Shown in pieces: positions 1-8,179 of a DNA stretch of 29,686 nucleotides. The notes below the pieces were generated by a model. It was not told the DNA's origin. It made no database searches and was given only the letters and a program-made list of their open reading frames with translations. Numbering within the stretch: position 1 is the first letter of the stretch; each line of letters opens with the position of its first letter. Position numbers and translations under genes: made by a program. Source of the stretch: Rhodobacterales bacterium UBA5972 (GTDB taxonomy: Bacteria; Pseudomonadota; Alphaproteobacteria; Rhodobacterales; Rhodobacteraceae); assembly GCA_002430125.1 (NCBI GenBank), contig DJBQ01000049.1, positions 1 through 29,686 of the forward strand, given 5' to 3'.

Positions 1-401
1 CGTCCTGGGTCGGGGCCGAGGTGCGGGTTCTAAAGACTGCCGAATTCGCCGGCAGCCCCATAGAAATTTTTGCCACCCCTAATCCCAACGCAGACAATGC
101 CCGTCTTTTGGTGAAAAATGCCGCTGATGAAACGGTTCAGACACTGGATTTGCCTTTGAACGAGGACGTGTATCAATGGGCGGGCGTTGACAATTCCGGC
201 GCACCCTTGGCCGACGGAAAATATTCCTTTGTGGTTGAAAGTTACAAAGACGGCGCGGTTCTCGAAACTCATCAGGGATCGATCTATGACGAAGTTCGCG
301 AAGCCCGGCTTGAGGCTGGCAATATAATCCTGGTGTTCGCCGATGGTACGAAAATGTTAGCGGATGAGGTTTCGGCAATTAGAAAGCCGACACCTGTTTA
401 A
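1..401 (+). CDS. flgD: Flagellar hook-assembly scaffold FlgD, C-terminal part (5' end outside window)
   Basis: The reading frame is open to the window edge (first full codon at base 3) and begins SWVGAEVRV, matching the stretch of FlgD that leads into its C-terminal beta domain. It then shows a beta-rich segment with VYQWAGVDNSG and PLADGKYSFVVE, as in the FlgD Ig/FlgD-like fold. FlgD caps the growing flagellar hook and is needed for hook polymerisation outside the cell. About 132 codons are present; the N-terminal part that binds the rod lies outside the window. The GTG at 21 is inside the gene and is not its start. No flagellar gene follows: 402-621 holds no supported gene and no clear terminator. 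Identification rests on recalled family pattern and is fairly, not fully, certain. Confidence 0.75.
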   Translation, partial: SWVGAEVRVLKTAEFAGSPIEIFATPNPNADNARLLVKNAADETVQTLDLPLNEDVYQWAGVDNSGAPLADGKYSFVVESYKDGAVLETHQGSIYDEVREARLEAGNIILVFADGTKMLADEVSAIRKPTPV

Positions 402-621
402 TCTTGGCCGGGGTCTTTGATGGTTGAAGACGTTGGTCTTGGCCGAGATGTCTTGCGCCGGGTCATCCAAATTTCTGTGACAATTTCGAATATTCAAAAC
501 GAACGCCTTAATAACTTTTAACTACACGCAATCTCTGGCAATACGGCTGCGTGCAGGCGATTTCGATGCTGCTTTTTGGCTTCTGGTTGCGATCAATAAT
601 TGGGCGATAAATTTGATACTG

Positions 622-1464
622 ATGGATGGATTGCAGCGCGAACTGGAAGAAAGCAATTTTGTTTCTCGGGGCGCAGCCTGGACGCAGCTAAGTGGAGGGC
701 GAACAAACAAAGCCTGGCGGGTAGATACTGCAGATACAAGTTTGGTGTGTAAGCTGTTCACATCCACCAAAACCAATCCGCTTTATCCAAATTTTGCCGT
801 GGACGAATACAATTCGCAGGTTGCGCTAAGCGGCGCTGGAATCGCGCCAGATCCAATAGCATTTGTTCAATGTGAAGCTGGCGATGTCGTTCTTTACCAG
901 CATCTTGAAGGCGAAACGTGGAAATCAAACACCGCGAGCGTTGGCGGATTGTTATCAAAGGTGCACGATCAGACCCCTTATGAGGGTTTGCGTTTTCTGC
1001 CATCCGGGTCAAACGCTTTGATCGATCAGATCAAAGGAATTCTTGCAGAATGCACGCAACTCGACTGGACTCCTGTTATCAAAGACCCGAAAATCGGCCC
1101 TACCAAACACGCAGTTTTGATCCATACCGATATTGTCGCAAACAATATCGTTGTCACTCAGCAGGGACTGCGATTGATTGACTGGCAGTGCCCGGCGCTT
1201 GGTGATGCAACTGAAGATTTGGCAAGTTTTTTGTCGCCTGCGATGCAATATCTTTATGGCGCGGGGCCACTGAATGGCGGCGATGTCAGTCTGTTTCTGG
1301 CGGCCTATCCTGACAAGGATGTCGTGATCCGCTACCGCATGCTTGCACCGCTTTATCATCTTCGAATTGCAGCATATTGTCAGTGGAAACTCGAACGCGG
1401 CGATCCGGACTATGCGCAGGCTCTGCAATTGGAGCTGTCAGCCATAAATCAGGCTGAATGCTAA
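622..1464 (+). CDS. Phosphotransferase of the APH / choline kinase fold
   Basis: A 280-residue protein with the kinase-like catalytic core of small-molecule phosphotransferases. The catalytic loop HTDIVANN fits H-x-D-x4-N (Brenner motif), and IDWQCPALGD supplies the metal-binding Asp. The N-terminal lobe has SGGRTNKAWRV, resembling the nucleotide-binding loop of choline/aminoglycoside kinases. The ATG at 622 is preferred over the in-frame TTG at 613; neither has a convincing Shine-Dalgarno. The substrate (choline, thiamine, a sugar or another alcohol) cannot be read from sequence, and resistance to aminoglycosides should not be inferred. Its 3' end overlaps the convergent ubiB gene by 27 bases (1438-1464), leaving no room for a terminator between them. 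Confidence 0.8.
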   Translation: MDGLQRELEESNFVSRGAAWTQLSGGRTNKAWRVDTADTSLVCKLFTSTKTNPLYPNFAVDEYNSQVALSGAGIAPDPIAFVQCEAGDVVLYQHLEGETWKSNTASVGGLLSKVHDQTPYEGLRFLPSGSNALIDQIKGILAECTQLDWTPVIKDPKIGPTKHAVLIHTDIVANNIVVTQQGLRLIDWQCPALGDATEDLASFLSPAMQYLYGAGPLNGGDVSLFLAAYPDKDVVIRYRMLAPLYHLRIAAYCQWKLERGDPDYAQALQLELSAINQAEC

Positions 1465-2973
1465 AAAGAACAGGCTGGTCAGAAAAATACCAATGCCAAC
1501 ATAACCCATAGGCCCGATCAGCGGCTGATGCGGCTGCGGTATTTCCGGTTCTGCCAATCGACGCAGCGCCTTTTCGGCCATTTGCGGCAGTTTCGGCCCA
1601 AATCTGCTCAGCACCTGAACCGTCGCCCAAAGATCACGCGCCAATGCCCGGGGGCCAACATTATCAAGAATGTATTGCTCGACAATCGGATGAGCGACTT
1701 CCCACATGTTAAGTCCAGGATTCAAGCTGCGCGCGACACCTTCAACCACAACCATGGTGCGCTGCAACAGGATGAGTTCGACCCGTGTTTCCATTCCAAA
1801 CCGTTCGGTTACATCAAACAGATGCGCCAACAGACGCGCCATGGAAATTTTGCTGGCATCGGCCCCGAATATCGGTTCACCGACTGACCGCAAGGCTTGG
1901 GCGAATTCGTCAACGTCCTGATCTGCCGGAACATACCCAGCTTCGAAATGCACTTTGGCGACTTTGCGGTAATCCTTTTGAATAAACCCCATCAGTATTT
2001 CCGCATAGACCCGCCGGGAATAGGCATCGATTCGGCCCATGATCCCGAAATCCAGCGCAATCAGATCACCATTGGCAGCAACTTTCAGATTGCCTTGGTG
2101 CATATCAGCGTGGAAATAACCGTCCCTCAGGGCATGCCGCAGGAACATTTGAATAACTGTTGTGCCCAAAGCCTTTAAGTCATGCCCTGCAGCGGCAAGT
2201 GCCTGCGTCTCGCCCAGCGGAAGGCCTTCTGCCCAATCAAGCGTCATCACCCGACGGGCCGAAAGTTCCCAATTCAGGGTTGGCACGGTAAAGCCTTTGT
2301 CGTCTTTTGTTGTTGCCGCAAATTCGGCCGCAGCCGCGGTTTCCATTCTTAAGTCAAGTTCGCCCTGAACAACGCCATCGAAATGCGTGATCACCGCGTT
2401 TGGATGCAAACGGCGCGACGATGGCGACAGGAACTCAATAACCGACGCTGCAAAATAAAACGCGTCTATGTCCCGGCGAAAATCCCGTTCGATATTTGGG
2501 CGTAAAATCTTGATGGCGACATCGCGGCCGGTTTCACGGATTGTTGCGCGGTGAACCTGTGCGATTGACGCGGCGGCCACAGGTTCGCTGAAGGTCGAAA
2601 ACAGCTCATCAACCGGTTTGCCAAGTTCCGATTCAACTGTCCGGCGGGCTGCTTCCATCGAAAAAGGCGGCAGCTTGTCCTGCAGCACCCGCAACTGATT
2701 GGCCAACTCGTCGCCAACAACATCGGGACGGGTTGAAAGGATTTGGCCGAACTTGATATAGGCTGGCCCCAAAGCCGTCAGCGCACGCAAAACCGGTGGC
2801 TGACTGGGATCACCGCGCAGGCCAAGCCACTTGAACGGCCAGCCCATGATCCGCGCTGCAATTCGCAACGCTGGTGGTGCGTCCAGCGCTTCAAGCGCCA
2901 GTTTCATCGCACCTGTACGTTCAAACGTGGCACCGGTTCGGATTAGCCGCCAGACGTTATGAGGACCGCGCAT
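1438..2973 (-). CDS. ubiB: UbiB, ABC1/ADCK atypical kinase for ubiquinone biosynthesis
   Basis: A 511-residue member of the ABC1/ADCK/UbiB family, needed for ubiquinone (coenzyme Q) synthesis at the inner membrane; the family acts as an ATPase or atypical kinase whose precise target is debated. Visible marks are the family-specific KFGQ (about 74-77), the alanine-rich nucleotide loop AAASIAQVH (about 133-141), the lysine in VAIKILRP (about 155), the catalytic HADMHQGN (288-295) and LDFGIMG (DFG at 308-310). A hydrophobic C-terminal stretch (about 485-509) looks like a membrane anchor, as in other UbiB proteins. It starts 3 bases after the ubiE stop codon, so ubiE-ubiB is one operon. Length is normal for the family. 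Confidence 0.96.
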   Translation of the reverse strand: MRGPHNVWRLIRTGATFERTGAMKLALEALDAPPALRIAARIMGWPFKWLGLRGDPSQPPVLRALTALGPAYIKFGQILSTRPDVVGDELANQLRVLQDKLPPFSMEAARRTVESELGKPVDELFSTFSEPVAAASIAQVHRATIRETGRDVAIKILRPNIERDFRRDIDAFYFAASVIEFLSPSSRRLHPNAVITHFDGVVQGELDLRMETAAAAEFAATTKDDKGFTVPTLNWELSARRVMTLDWAEGLPLGETQALAAAGHDLKALGTTVIQMFLRHALRDGYFHADMHQGNLKVAANGDLIALDFGIMGRIDAYSRRVYAEILMGFIQKDYRKVAKVHFEAGYVPADQDVDEFAQALRSVGEPIFGADASKISMARLLAHLFDVTERFGMETRVELILLQRTMVVVEGVARSLNPGLNMWEVAHPIVEQYILDNVGPRALARDLWATVQVLSRFGPKLPQMAEKALRRLAEPEIPQPHQPLIGPMGYVGIGIFLTSLFFLAFSLIYG

Positions 2974-2976
2974 CGC

Positions 2977-3729
2977 TTAAACCTTCCAGCCGGAATGCAG
3001 TGCTGCAATGCCCAAAGTCAGGTTGCGGTACTTCACATTCTGAAACCCACCGTCGCGGATCATCTGGGCGAAAACCTCCTGCTGGGGAAACTTGCGGATA
3101 CTTTCAACAAGGTACTGATAGCTGTCCCTGTCGTTCGCAATCATTTTGCCCAGAGGAGGGATAATGTTGAACGAATACTGGTCATAAATCCACTGCAAAC
3201 CGGGATTAGGGATTTGACTGAACTCCAGCACCATGAAACGCCCACCGGGTTTCAAGACACGATAAGCTTCGTTGATTGCATCCTGAATCCGGGTGACGTT
3301 GCGGATGCCAAAGCTGATTGTGTACACGTCAAAACTGTTATCGGCGAACGGCAGCGCCATTGCGTCGCCGCAAATCCAGTCCAGACGGTCGGCCAGTTGT
3401 GACGCCTCGGCGCGTTTGCGCCCCGCATCCAGCATGGATTGGGTCATATCAAAAACGGTTGCCTGCGCCTGCGGGGCGCGTTTCAGGAACCGAAACGCTA
3501 TGTCACCGGTTCCGCCCGCCACATCCAACAGCTTTTGCCCATTTCGTGGCGCCAGCCAATCCATCATCGCGTCTTTCCACAGACGGTGGATGCCAAGGCT
3601 CATCGCGTCATTCATCACGTCGTATTTCGAGGCGACGTTGCTGAATACCCCATGCACCATCCCGGCCTTGGCGTCCTCGGCCACGGTCTGATTGCCGAAA
3701 TGGGTGGTTTTTTGCGTGGGCATAGTCAT
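2977..3729 (-). CDS. ubiE: UbiE, demethylmenaquinol / 2-polyprenyl-6-methoxy-benzoquinol C-methyltransferase
   Basis: A 250-residue class I SAM-dependent methyltransferase carrying out C-methylation in ubiquinone synthesis. SAM motif I is [15 protein letters not shown] (about 67-81), followed by [15 protein letters not shown] and ISFGIRNV, which are UbiE/COQ5 signatures. The N-terminal [20 protein letters not shown] also matches the family. Two ATGs lie two codons apart (3729 and 3723); the first is used here without a strong ribosome-binding site to decide. It is the first gene of ubiE-ubiB and diverges from mutM across an 86-base gap with back-to-back promoters. Length equals that of well-known UbiE proteins (about 250). 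Confidence 0.96.
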   Translation of the reverse strand: MTMPTQKTTHFGNQTVAEDAKAGMVHGVFSNVASKYDVMNDAMSLGIHRLWKDAMMDWLAPRNGQKLLDVAGGTGDIAFRFLKRAPQAQATVFDMTQSMLDAGRKRAEASQLADRLDWICGDAMALPFADNSFDVYTISFGIRNVTRIQDAINEAYRVLKPGGRFMVLEFSQIPNPGLQWIYDQYSFNIIPPLGKMIANDRDSYQYLVESIRKFPQQEVFAQMIRDGGFQNVKYRNLTLGIAALHSGWKV

Positions 3730-3759
3730 CTGGGCTTGCTGGCTGCTGAAACAGTCTAT

Positions 3760-3768
3760 TGTTATAAG
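3760..3768 (+). promoter_or_regulatory. Predicted extended -10 promoter of mutM
   Basis: TGTTATAAG on the plus strand fits an extended -10 (TG-n-TATAAT with one mismatch). No good -35 lies at 17-18 bases. It is about 48 bases upstream of the mutM GTG and shares its core TTATAA with the divergent ubiE promoter. Confidence 0.35.
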
Positions 3769-3788
3769 CGAAGTTGTGGGGGTTACAA
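3761..3788 (-). promoter_or_regulatory. Predicted promoter of ubiE-ubiB
   Basis: On the minus strand a -35-like TTGTAA (3783-3788) is followed by a 16-base spacer and a -10-like TATAAC (3761-3766). This places initiation about 25-30 bases upstream of the ubiE ATG. Matches are 4/6 and 5/6 to the housekeeping consensus. The -10 overlaps that of the mutM promoter on the other strand. Prediction by eye. Confidence 0.45.
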
Positions 3789-3815
3789 TGGACCCCGCCT
3801 GCGTAAAGGTGTCCT

Positions 3816-4679
3816 GTGCCCGAACTCCCCGAAGTTGAAACCGTCCGTCGTGGGCTTGAACCCGTGATGACTGGCCATGTCATTACGCACGCCGATGTCC
3901 GGCGGCCCGATTTGCGCTGGCCGTTTCCAGAACGCATGGCGGAAAGGCTGACCGGGCAACAAGTGCTGCAATTGCGGCGTCGGTCGAAATACATCCTTGT
4001 TGATCTCGCATCCCGTGAAACGCTGATCATCCATTTGGGAATGTCGGGCCGGATGCTGATTTCACGCCCCGAAGGTCAACAAACGCTAGGCGAATTTCAC
4101 CACACTATGCCCGTTCCGGAAAAGCACGACCATGTGGTGTTGGATATGGATAACGGAGCGCGGATTACATTTAATGATGCGCGGCGTTTTGGCGCGATGG
4201 ATTTATGCGCGACCGACGCGGTCGAAGACCACAAACTGCTGCGCGATATTGGCCCTGAACCTTTGGGCAATTCTTTTGATGCCGCATATCTTGCCGCCGC
4301 GCTGAAAACCCGGAACGCGCCGATCAAGACGACTTTGCTGGATCAGAAACTGGTTGCCGGGCTGGGGAATATTTATGTCTGTGAAGTTTTGTGGCGCGCA
4401 AAGGTATCGCCGCTGCGTTTGGCCAAGGATGTTAGCGTGCGGAAATCCATCGAATTGGTTCCGGTGATTCGCGACGTCTTGACCGAAGCCATCGAATCCG
4501 GCGGCTCTTCTTTGAAGGATTACAAACAAACGGACGGCGAGCTGGGATATTTCCAACATTCGTTTGCCGCCTATGGCCGCGCCGGTGAAGCTTGCAAGAC
4601 TCCGGATTGCAAAGGAATAGTCAAACGCATCGTTCAGGCGGGCCGGTCAACATTCTATTGCCCTAAATGCCAGACATAG
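3816..4679 (+). CDS. mutM: MutM/Fpg, formamidopyrimidine-DNA glycosylase
   Basis: A 287-residue bifunctional DNA glycosylase/AP lyase that removes 8-oxoguanine and formamidopyrimidines. The N-terminus reads [14 protein letters not shown]: after Met removal, the catalytic Pro and the following Glu are both present. [10 protein letters not shown] carries the conserved lysine near residue 60, and LGMSGRM is a family block. The C-terminal zinc finger is complete, with CKTPDC (C-x4-C) and CPKC (C-x2-C) separated by about 17 residues. Start is GTG, fixed by the need for Pro at position 2 and by an AAAGG ribosome-binding site 6 bases upstream (3805-3809). It diverges from ubiE and is followed 62 bases later by an enoyl-CoA hydratase. 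Confidence 0.97.
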   Translation: MPELPEVETVRRGLEPVMTGHVITHADVRRPDLRWPFPERMAERLTGQQVLQLRRRSKYILVDLASRETLIIHLGMSGRMLISRPEGQQTLGEFHHTMPVPEKHDHVVLDMDNGARITFNDARRFGAMDLCATDAVEDHKLLRDIGPEPLGNSFDAAYLAAALKTRNAPIKTTLLDQKLVAGLGNIYVCEVLWRAKVSPLRLAKDVSVRKSIELVPVIRDVLTEAIESGGSSLKDYKQTDGELGYFQHSFAAYGRAGEACKTPDCKGIVKRIVQAGRSTFYCPKCQT

Positions 4680-4741
4680 CTTGAAACGCCGCGCCAAGAT
4701 GGTATTTAGCGGCACTTGGATGCTAGCTGAAGGGAACCCAG

Positions 4742-5518
4742 ATGGCCTATGAGACACTGATCGTCGAGATCGAGGACCATATCGGCCTGATCCGGCTTAA
4801 CCGGCCAGACGCGCTGAACGCGCTGAACAGTCAGTTGCTGGGCGAGCTTGCAGACGCCCTGAAGGCGATGGAAAGTAACGACAAGGTTCGGGTCGTGGTT
4901 CTGACCGGTTCAGAAAAAGCATTCGCCGCTGGTGCCGATATCAAAGAGATGTCGGAAAAAACTTTCGTCGAAATGTTTACATCTGACTTTTTCACCAATG
5001 AAACCGAGGCTTTGCTGCGTTTCCGCAAACCAATCATTGCCGCCGTGGCAGGTTACGCGCTTGGTGGTGGCTGCGAACTAGCGATGATGTGCGACTTTAT
5101 CATTGCGGCCGATAACGCAAAATTTGGCCAGCCCGAGATCAATCTGGGCGTGATGGCGGGGATTGGTGGCACCCAAAGGCTGACACGTTTTGTTGGCAAA
5201 TCAAAGTCAATGGAAATGCATCTGACTGGCCGGATGATGCTGGCGGACGAGGCAGAACGCTCGGGCCTTGTGAGCCGCGTTGTTCCTGTGAAAAACCTGA
5301 TGGAAGATGCGATGGCGACCGCGGCCAAAATCGCCGAGAAATCCGGGCTGATCAACATGGCCGTCAAAGAAGCCGTCAACCGGTCATATGAAACAACCCT
5401 GCGCGAAGGCGTGCTGTTTGAACGGCGGCTTTTTCACGCGCTTTTTGCCACGGAAGATCAGGTCGAAGGCATGTCAGCTTTTCTTGAAAAGCGAACTCCA
5501 CAATTTCGCGGCAAATAG
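4742..5518 (+). CDS. Enoyl-CoA hydratase (crotonase family)
   Basis: A 258-residue soluble crotonase-fold enzyme expected to hydrate trans-2-enoyl-CoA to 3-hydroxyacyl-CoA in beta-oxidation or related acyl-CoA catabolism. The oxyanion-hole segments [11 protein letters not shown] (about 60-70) and [13 protein letters not shown] (about 104-116) are present. Both catalytic glutamates of true hydratases are there, in GGCELA and GQPEINLG. The C-terminal [12 protein letters not shown] is typical of short-chain hydratases (mitochondrial ECHS1 type). AGGGA sits about 8 bases before the ATG. It stands alone between mutM and rpsT, without thiolase or dehydrogenase neighbours, so chain length and pathway stay open. 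The symbol fadB or ech would be a guess. Confidence 0.92.
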   Translation: MAYETLIVEIEDHIGLIRLNRPDALNALNSQLLGELADALKAMESNDKVRVVVLTGSEKAFAAGADIKEMSEKTFVEMFTSDFFTNETEALLRFRKPIIAAVAGYALGGGCELAMMCDFIIAADNAKFGQPEINLGVMAGIGGTQRLTRFVGKSKSMEMHLTGRMMLADEAERSGLVSRVVPVKNLMEDAMATAAKIAEKSGLINMAVKEAVNRSYETTLREGVLFERRLFHALFATEDQVEGMSAFLEKRTPQFRGK

Positions 5519-5543
5519 CGACCAAAAAACATCGGCAGAGCCG

Positions 5544-5572
5544 TTGACTTGCCGAAGACTCGCGACTAGAAG
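5544..5572 (+). promoter_or_regulatory. Predicted rpsT promoter
   Basis: TTGACT (5544-5549), a 17-base spacer and TAGAAG (5567-5572) give a plausible housekeeping promoter. Initiation would fall near 5579, about 36 bases before the rpsT ATG. Matches to consensus are 5/6 and 4/6. Confidence 0.45.
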
Positions 5573-5614
5573 CGCGGTTCATCATTCGCAACCCGATGTG
5601 ATCGGAAATTACAC

Positions 5615-5881
5615 ATGGCCAACTCGCCACAATCAAAAAAACGCGCGCGCCAAGAGCAGCGCCGTACACTGGTTAACAAAACCCGCCGGACCCGGATCCG
5701 TACCTTCATTCGTAAGGTTGAAGAGGCTATTACGGGTGGCGACCAGACAATCGCTGTCGCAGCATTACGCGCCGCCCAACCAGAAATCATGCGCGGTGTG
5801 TCCAAAGGCATTCTGCACAAGAATACAGCAAGCCGGAAAATGTCGCGCTTGTCATCACGTGTAAAAGCGCTCAGCGCCTGA
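5615..5881 (+). CDS. rpsT: 30S ribosomal protein S20
   Basis: An 88-residue basic protein that binds 16S rRNA in the body of the small subunit. The start [13 protein letters not shown], the arginine-rich helices and the segment [16 protein letters not shown] are diagnostic of S20, and length is standard (about 87). GGAAA at 5604-5608 is a weak ribosome-binding site 6 bases before the ATG. It is followed by a clear intrinsic terminator, so it is probably a single-gene transcript. Adjacency to dnaA is common in alphaproteobacteria. Confidence 0.98.
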   Translation: MANSPQSKKRARQEQRRTLVNKTRRTRIRTFIRKVEEAITGGDQTIAVAALRAAQPEIMRGVSKGILHKNTASRKMSRLSSRVKALSA

Positions 5882-5908
5882 TCTCAACGATCAGCAGAGA
5901 AATTATTG

Positions 5909-5942
5909 GGGCGCACCTGTAAAGGTTGCGCCCTTTTCTTTT
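5909..5942 (+). terminator. Rho-independent terminator of rpsT
   Basis: The perfect 7-bp stem GGGCGCA (5909-5915) / TGCGCCC (5927-5933), extendable by CC/GG pairs with one bulged base, is followed at once by TTTTCTTTT. It begins 28 bases after the rpsT stop codon. This is the best intrinsic terminator in the window. Confidence 0.9.
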
Positions 5943-6209
5943 GATCTCGGCCGAAACACGAATCAGTTAAGGGCCGGTCAGCGCTTTGCGTGACGATCAA
6001 ATTCAGTTTTTCGGCGAACTTGGCTTTTGCCCTATGGGGTCTTTGACCCTCAGACCATAGATTTAGCGATGCGATAAGTGGTCTAAGATTCGGTATGCGG
6101 AATGTCCGAGTCAAGCGTGAAGAGTCGTTGAAATGCCGCCGCACGATGGGCTAGTTTCGCTGAGTGATTCAAGACGTCTGGGGGACAGAGTGGTCACGGA
6201 TAACGATTC
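5943..6209. promoter_or_regulatory. Region upstream of the rhodanese gene and dnaA with a cluster of GANTC sites
   Basis: The gene gap 5882-6189 (308 bases) holds the rpsT terminator and otherwise no convincing ORF. GANTC, the site of the cell-cycle methylase CcrM in alphaproteobacteria, occurs at 5960-5964, 6087-6091, 6108-6112, 6122-6126, 6166-6170 and 6205-6209, the last lying just inside the rhodanese gene. Five of these fall within 123 bases. A small palindrome, GGGTC-TTT-GACCC, lies near 6040. I found no DnaA box matching TTATCCACA and no good -35/-10 pair. A regulatory role is inferred, not shown. Confidence 0.4.
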
Positions 6210-6639
6210 TATCGTTGCTGAAGTGCTGCCGCACGAAGCTTGGGAAGAACTGAAATCAGAACCTCGAACGGTTCTGGTGGATGTGCGCACAAAGGCCGAA
6301 TGGTCGTATGTGGGATTTCCCGATTTGGAAGACCTGGGAAAACAGGTGATCCGAATAGAGTGGCTCGCATTTCCGGAAATGTCCGTGAACCCCGAATTTA
6401 CAGGCGAATTGTTTTCACAGTTGGGGGACAAGTTTCCGGACCGGATCTATTTTATCTGCCGTTCGGGCGTGAGATCGTTGGATGCTGCCGAATACGTAGC
6501 TGACGTCATCACAGAAATCGGTCGTTCGACGGTGTGCATAAATGTTGCCGAAGGATTTGAGGGTGACATTGACAGCGAAAAACACCGTGGAACCCTAAAC
6601 GGATGGAAGATGCGCGGTTTGCCTTGGCGGCAGACTTGA
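6190..6639 (+). CDS. Rhodanese-like domain protein upstream of dnaA
   Basis: A 149-residue single-domain rhodanese-like protein, presumably a cytoplasmic sulfurtransferase or thiol carrier. It shows LVDVRTKAEWSYVGFPDL (the CH2A-like entry motif), VIRIEW and the active-site loop FICRSGVRS with the expected catalytic cysteine, followed by NVAEGFEGD and GWKMRGLPW near the end, as in many alphaproteobacterial rhodanese-fold proteins. The GTG at 6190 is chosen because GGGGGA lies just upstream; an in-frame ATG at 6133 would add 19 residues that do not resemble the domain. It ends 32 bases before dnaA and may be co-transcribed with it. Partner and sulfur acceptor are unknown. Confidence 0.85.
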   Translation: MVTDNDSIVAEVLPHEAWEELKSEPRTVLVDVRTKAEWSYVGFPDLEDLGKQVIRIEWLAFPEMSVNPEFTGELFSQLGDKFPDRIYFICRSGVRSLDAAEYVADVITEIGRSTVCINVAEGFEGDIDSEKHRGTLNGWKMRGLPWRQT

Positions 6640-6671
6640 AAACGAAAAAAAGAAAAGCGAACGGACCGAAG

Positions 6672-8030
6672 ATGAATAACGACACCTGGGGGCGCGTTAA
6701 AGAACAACTTTTGCATTCGATAGGGAAGGATGCGTTTAAGAACTGGATAGAACCGCTTGAACTTGAAGATGTTCTGAATGGCGTTGCGCAGTTTGCGGTA
6801 CCCACAACGTTTTTTGGAAATTGGGTATCACGTAATTATGGCGATCAAATCCTCAGCGGTCTTACCGGTGCAGGGGCGCCTATTGACCGGCTGGATTTTG
6901 CGGTCGCGACAAATAGAAAAATTGCGCCTGTTAATGGCGTAACCGCAAAAGCGGTTTCTGCCGCTCAACCAGTCAAAACCGGGATTGACCTTCCGGGGGC
7001 TCCCTTGGATCGCCGTTCGACTTTTGATACTTTTGTTGTCGGAAAGCCGAATGAGTTAGCCCATGCAGCAGCGCGGCGTGTTGCCGAAGGCGGCGAAGTT
7101 ACGTTTAATCCGTTGTTCCTTTACGGTGGTGTAGGCCTTGGCAAAACCCATCTGATGCATGCAATCGCCTGGGAGATTCAACGCCGCCAACCTGGCGCCA
7201 AGGTGCTATATCTGTCCGCCGAACAATTCATGTACCGCTTTGTTCAATCCCTCAGGTTCAAGGATATGATGGGCTTTAAAGAGCTCTTTCGTTCCGTTGA
7301 TGTTCTGATGGTTGACGACGTTCAGTTCATTGCCGGCAAAGATTCAACTCAAGACGAATTTTTCCACACATTCAACGCGCTGATCGACCAAAGCAAACAG
7401 ATCATCATTTCCGCCGATCGCGCACCCGGCGAAATTTCCGGACTTGAGGATCGGATCAAATCCCGCCTTCAGTGGGGGTTGGTGGTTGATTTGCACCCCA
7501 CGGATTACGAATTGCGTCTTGGCATTCTTCAGTCAAAAGTGGAATCACAAGCCCGCAACTATCCCGAGGTGGTTTTGGCGAACGGGGTGCTGGAATTCCT
7601 TGCCCACCGGATTTCGACAAATGTACGCGTACTAGAGGGTGCGTTGAACAGGTTGTTTGCCTATGCCTCGTTGATCGGGCGCGAGGTTACGTTGGAGGTT
7701 ACACAGGAATGTCTGTCGGATATTCTGCGCGCATCTGATCGCAAGGTCACAATTGACGAGATCATTCGCAAAGTTGCTGACCATTACAACCTGCGCCTAA
7801 GTGATATGCTAAGCCCGCGCCGCGCGCGTTCGGTTGCACGACCACGGCAAGTTGCGATGTTCCTCTCGAAGATGCTGACGTCGAAATCATTGCCTGAAAT
7901 CGGTCGCCGGTTCGGCGGGCGTGATCACACAACGGTCATTCACGCGGTTCGTAAAATCGAAGAGCTGAAAGCGGTTGATAACCAAATCGCCGAAGATGTT
8001 GAATTGCTGCGTCGGATGCTGGAAGCCTAG
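6672..8030 (+). CDS. dnaA: Chromosomal replication initiator DnaA
   Basis: A 452-residue AAA+ ATPase that binds DnaA boxes and opens the replication origin. Domain I starts WGRVKEQLLHSIGKDAFKNW. A short variable linker precedes the AAA+ core, which has Walker A GGVGLGKTH (about 152-160) and Walker B LMVDDVQF (Asp pair at about 215-216). Sensor and arginine-finger regions follow (ISADRAPGEI, GLEDRIKSRL). Domain IV carries the DNA-binding signature GGRDHTTVIHAVRKIEEL (from about 415). The ATG at 6672 is preferred over an in-frame ATG at 6603, which would overlap the rhodanese gene and add a lysine-rich tail not seen in DnaA. dnaN follows after 149 bases. Confidence 0.98.
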   Translation: MNNDTWGRVKEQLLHSIGKDAFKNWIEPLELEDVLNGVAQFAVPTTFFGNWVSRNYGDQILSGLTGAGAPIDRLDFAVATNRKIAPVNGVTAKAVSAAQPVKTGIDLPGAPLDRRSTFDTFVVGKPNELAHAAARRVAEGGEVTFNPLFLYGGVGLGKTHLMHAIAWEIQRRQPGAKVLYLSAEQFMYRFVQSLRFKDMMGFKELFRSVDVLMVDDVQFIAGKDSTQDEFFHTFNALIDQSKQIIISADRAPGEISGLEDRIKSRLQWGLVVDLHPTDYELRLGILQSKVESQARNYPEVVLANGVLEFLAHRISTNVRVLEGALNRLFAYASLIGREVTLEVTQECLSDILRASDRKVTIDEIIRKVADHYNLRLSDMLSPRRARSVARPRQVAMFLSKMLTSKSLPEIGRRFGGRDHTTVIHAVRKIEELKAVDNQIAEDVELLRRMLEA

Positions 8031-8055
8031 GGCGAAAACTGTGGTATTTTGTGCC

Positions 8056-8079
8056 TCCAGCCGCTGGATCGCGGCTGGA
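8056..8079. terminator. Perfect 9-bp hairpin between dnaA and dnaN
   Basis: TCCAGCCGC (8056-8064), a 6-base loop and GCGGCTGGA (8071-8079) form a perfect stem 25 bases after the dnaA stop. No T-tract follows on either strand, so it could be a factor-dependent terminator, an RNA-stability or attenuation hairpin, or a protein site. Confidence 0.5.
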
Positions 8080-8179
8080 CCCTTGACCACGTCAACATTC
8101 CCGTAAACAAAGAGATAGTGTTTGATTTCCGGGGCGGTTCAGCTAGTCTGCCTGCCCCGGTTATGGTCAGGAGACGAAG

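Noticed and set aside
404..443. TCTTGGCC repeated about 30 bases apart after flgD
   Set aside because: An 8-base direct repeat alone is weak and matches no known element.
420..521. 33-codon ORF after flgD
   Set aside because: No ribosome-binding site, no recognisable sequence, and length within chance.
508..521. TTAA-N6-TTAA resembling a CtrA site downstream of flgD
   Set aside because: The established CtrA site has a 7-base spacing, and the site lies in AT-rich DNA with no clear promoter.
613..1464. Aminoglycoside-resistance gene
   Set aside because: Only the shared APH/choline-kinase fold is visible; nothing points to antibiotic substrates.
5882..6189. Replication origin next to dnaA
   Set aside because: No DnaA-box cluster or AT-rich unwinding stretch was seen; an origin cannot be supported from this sequence alone.
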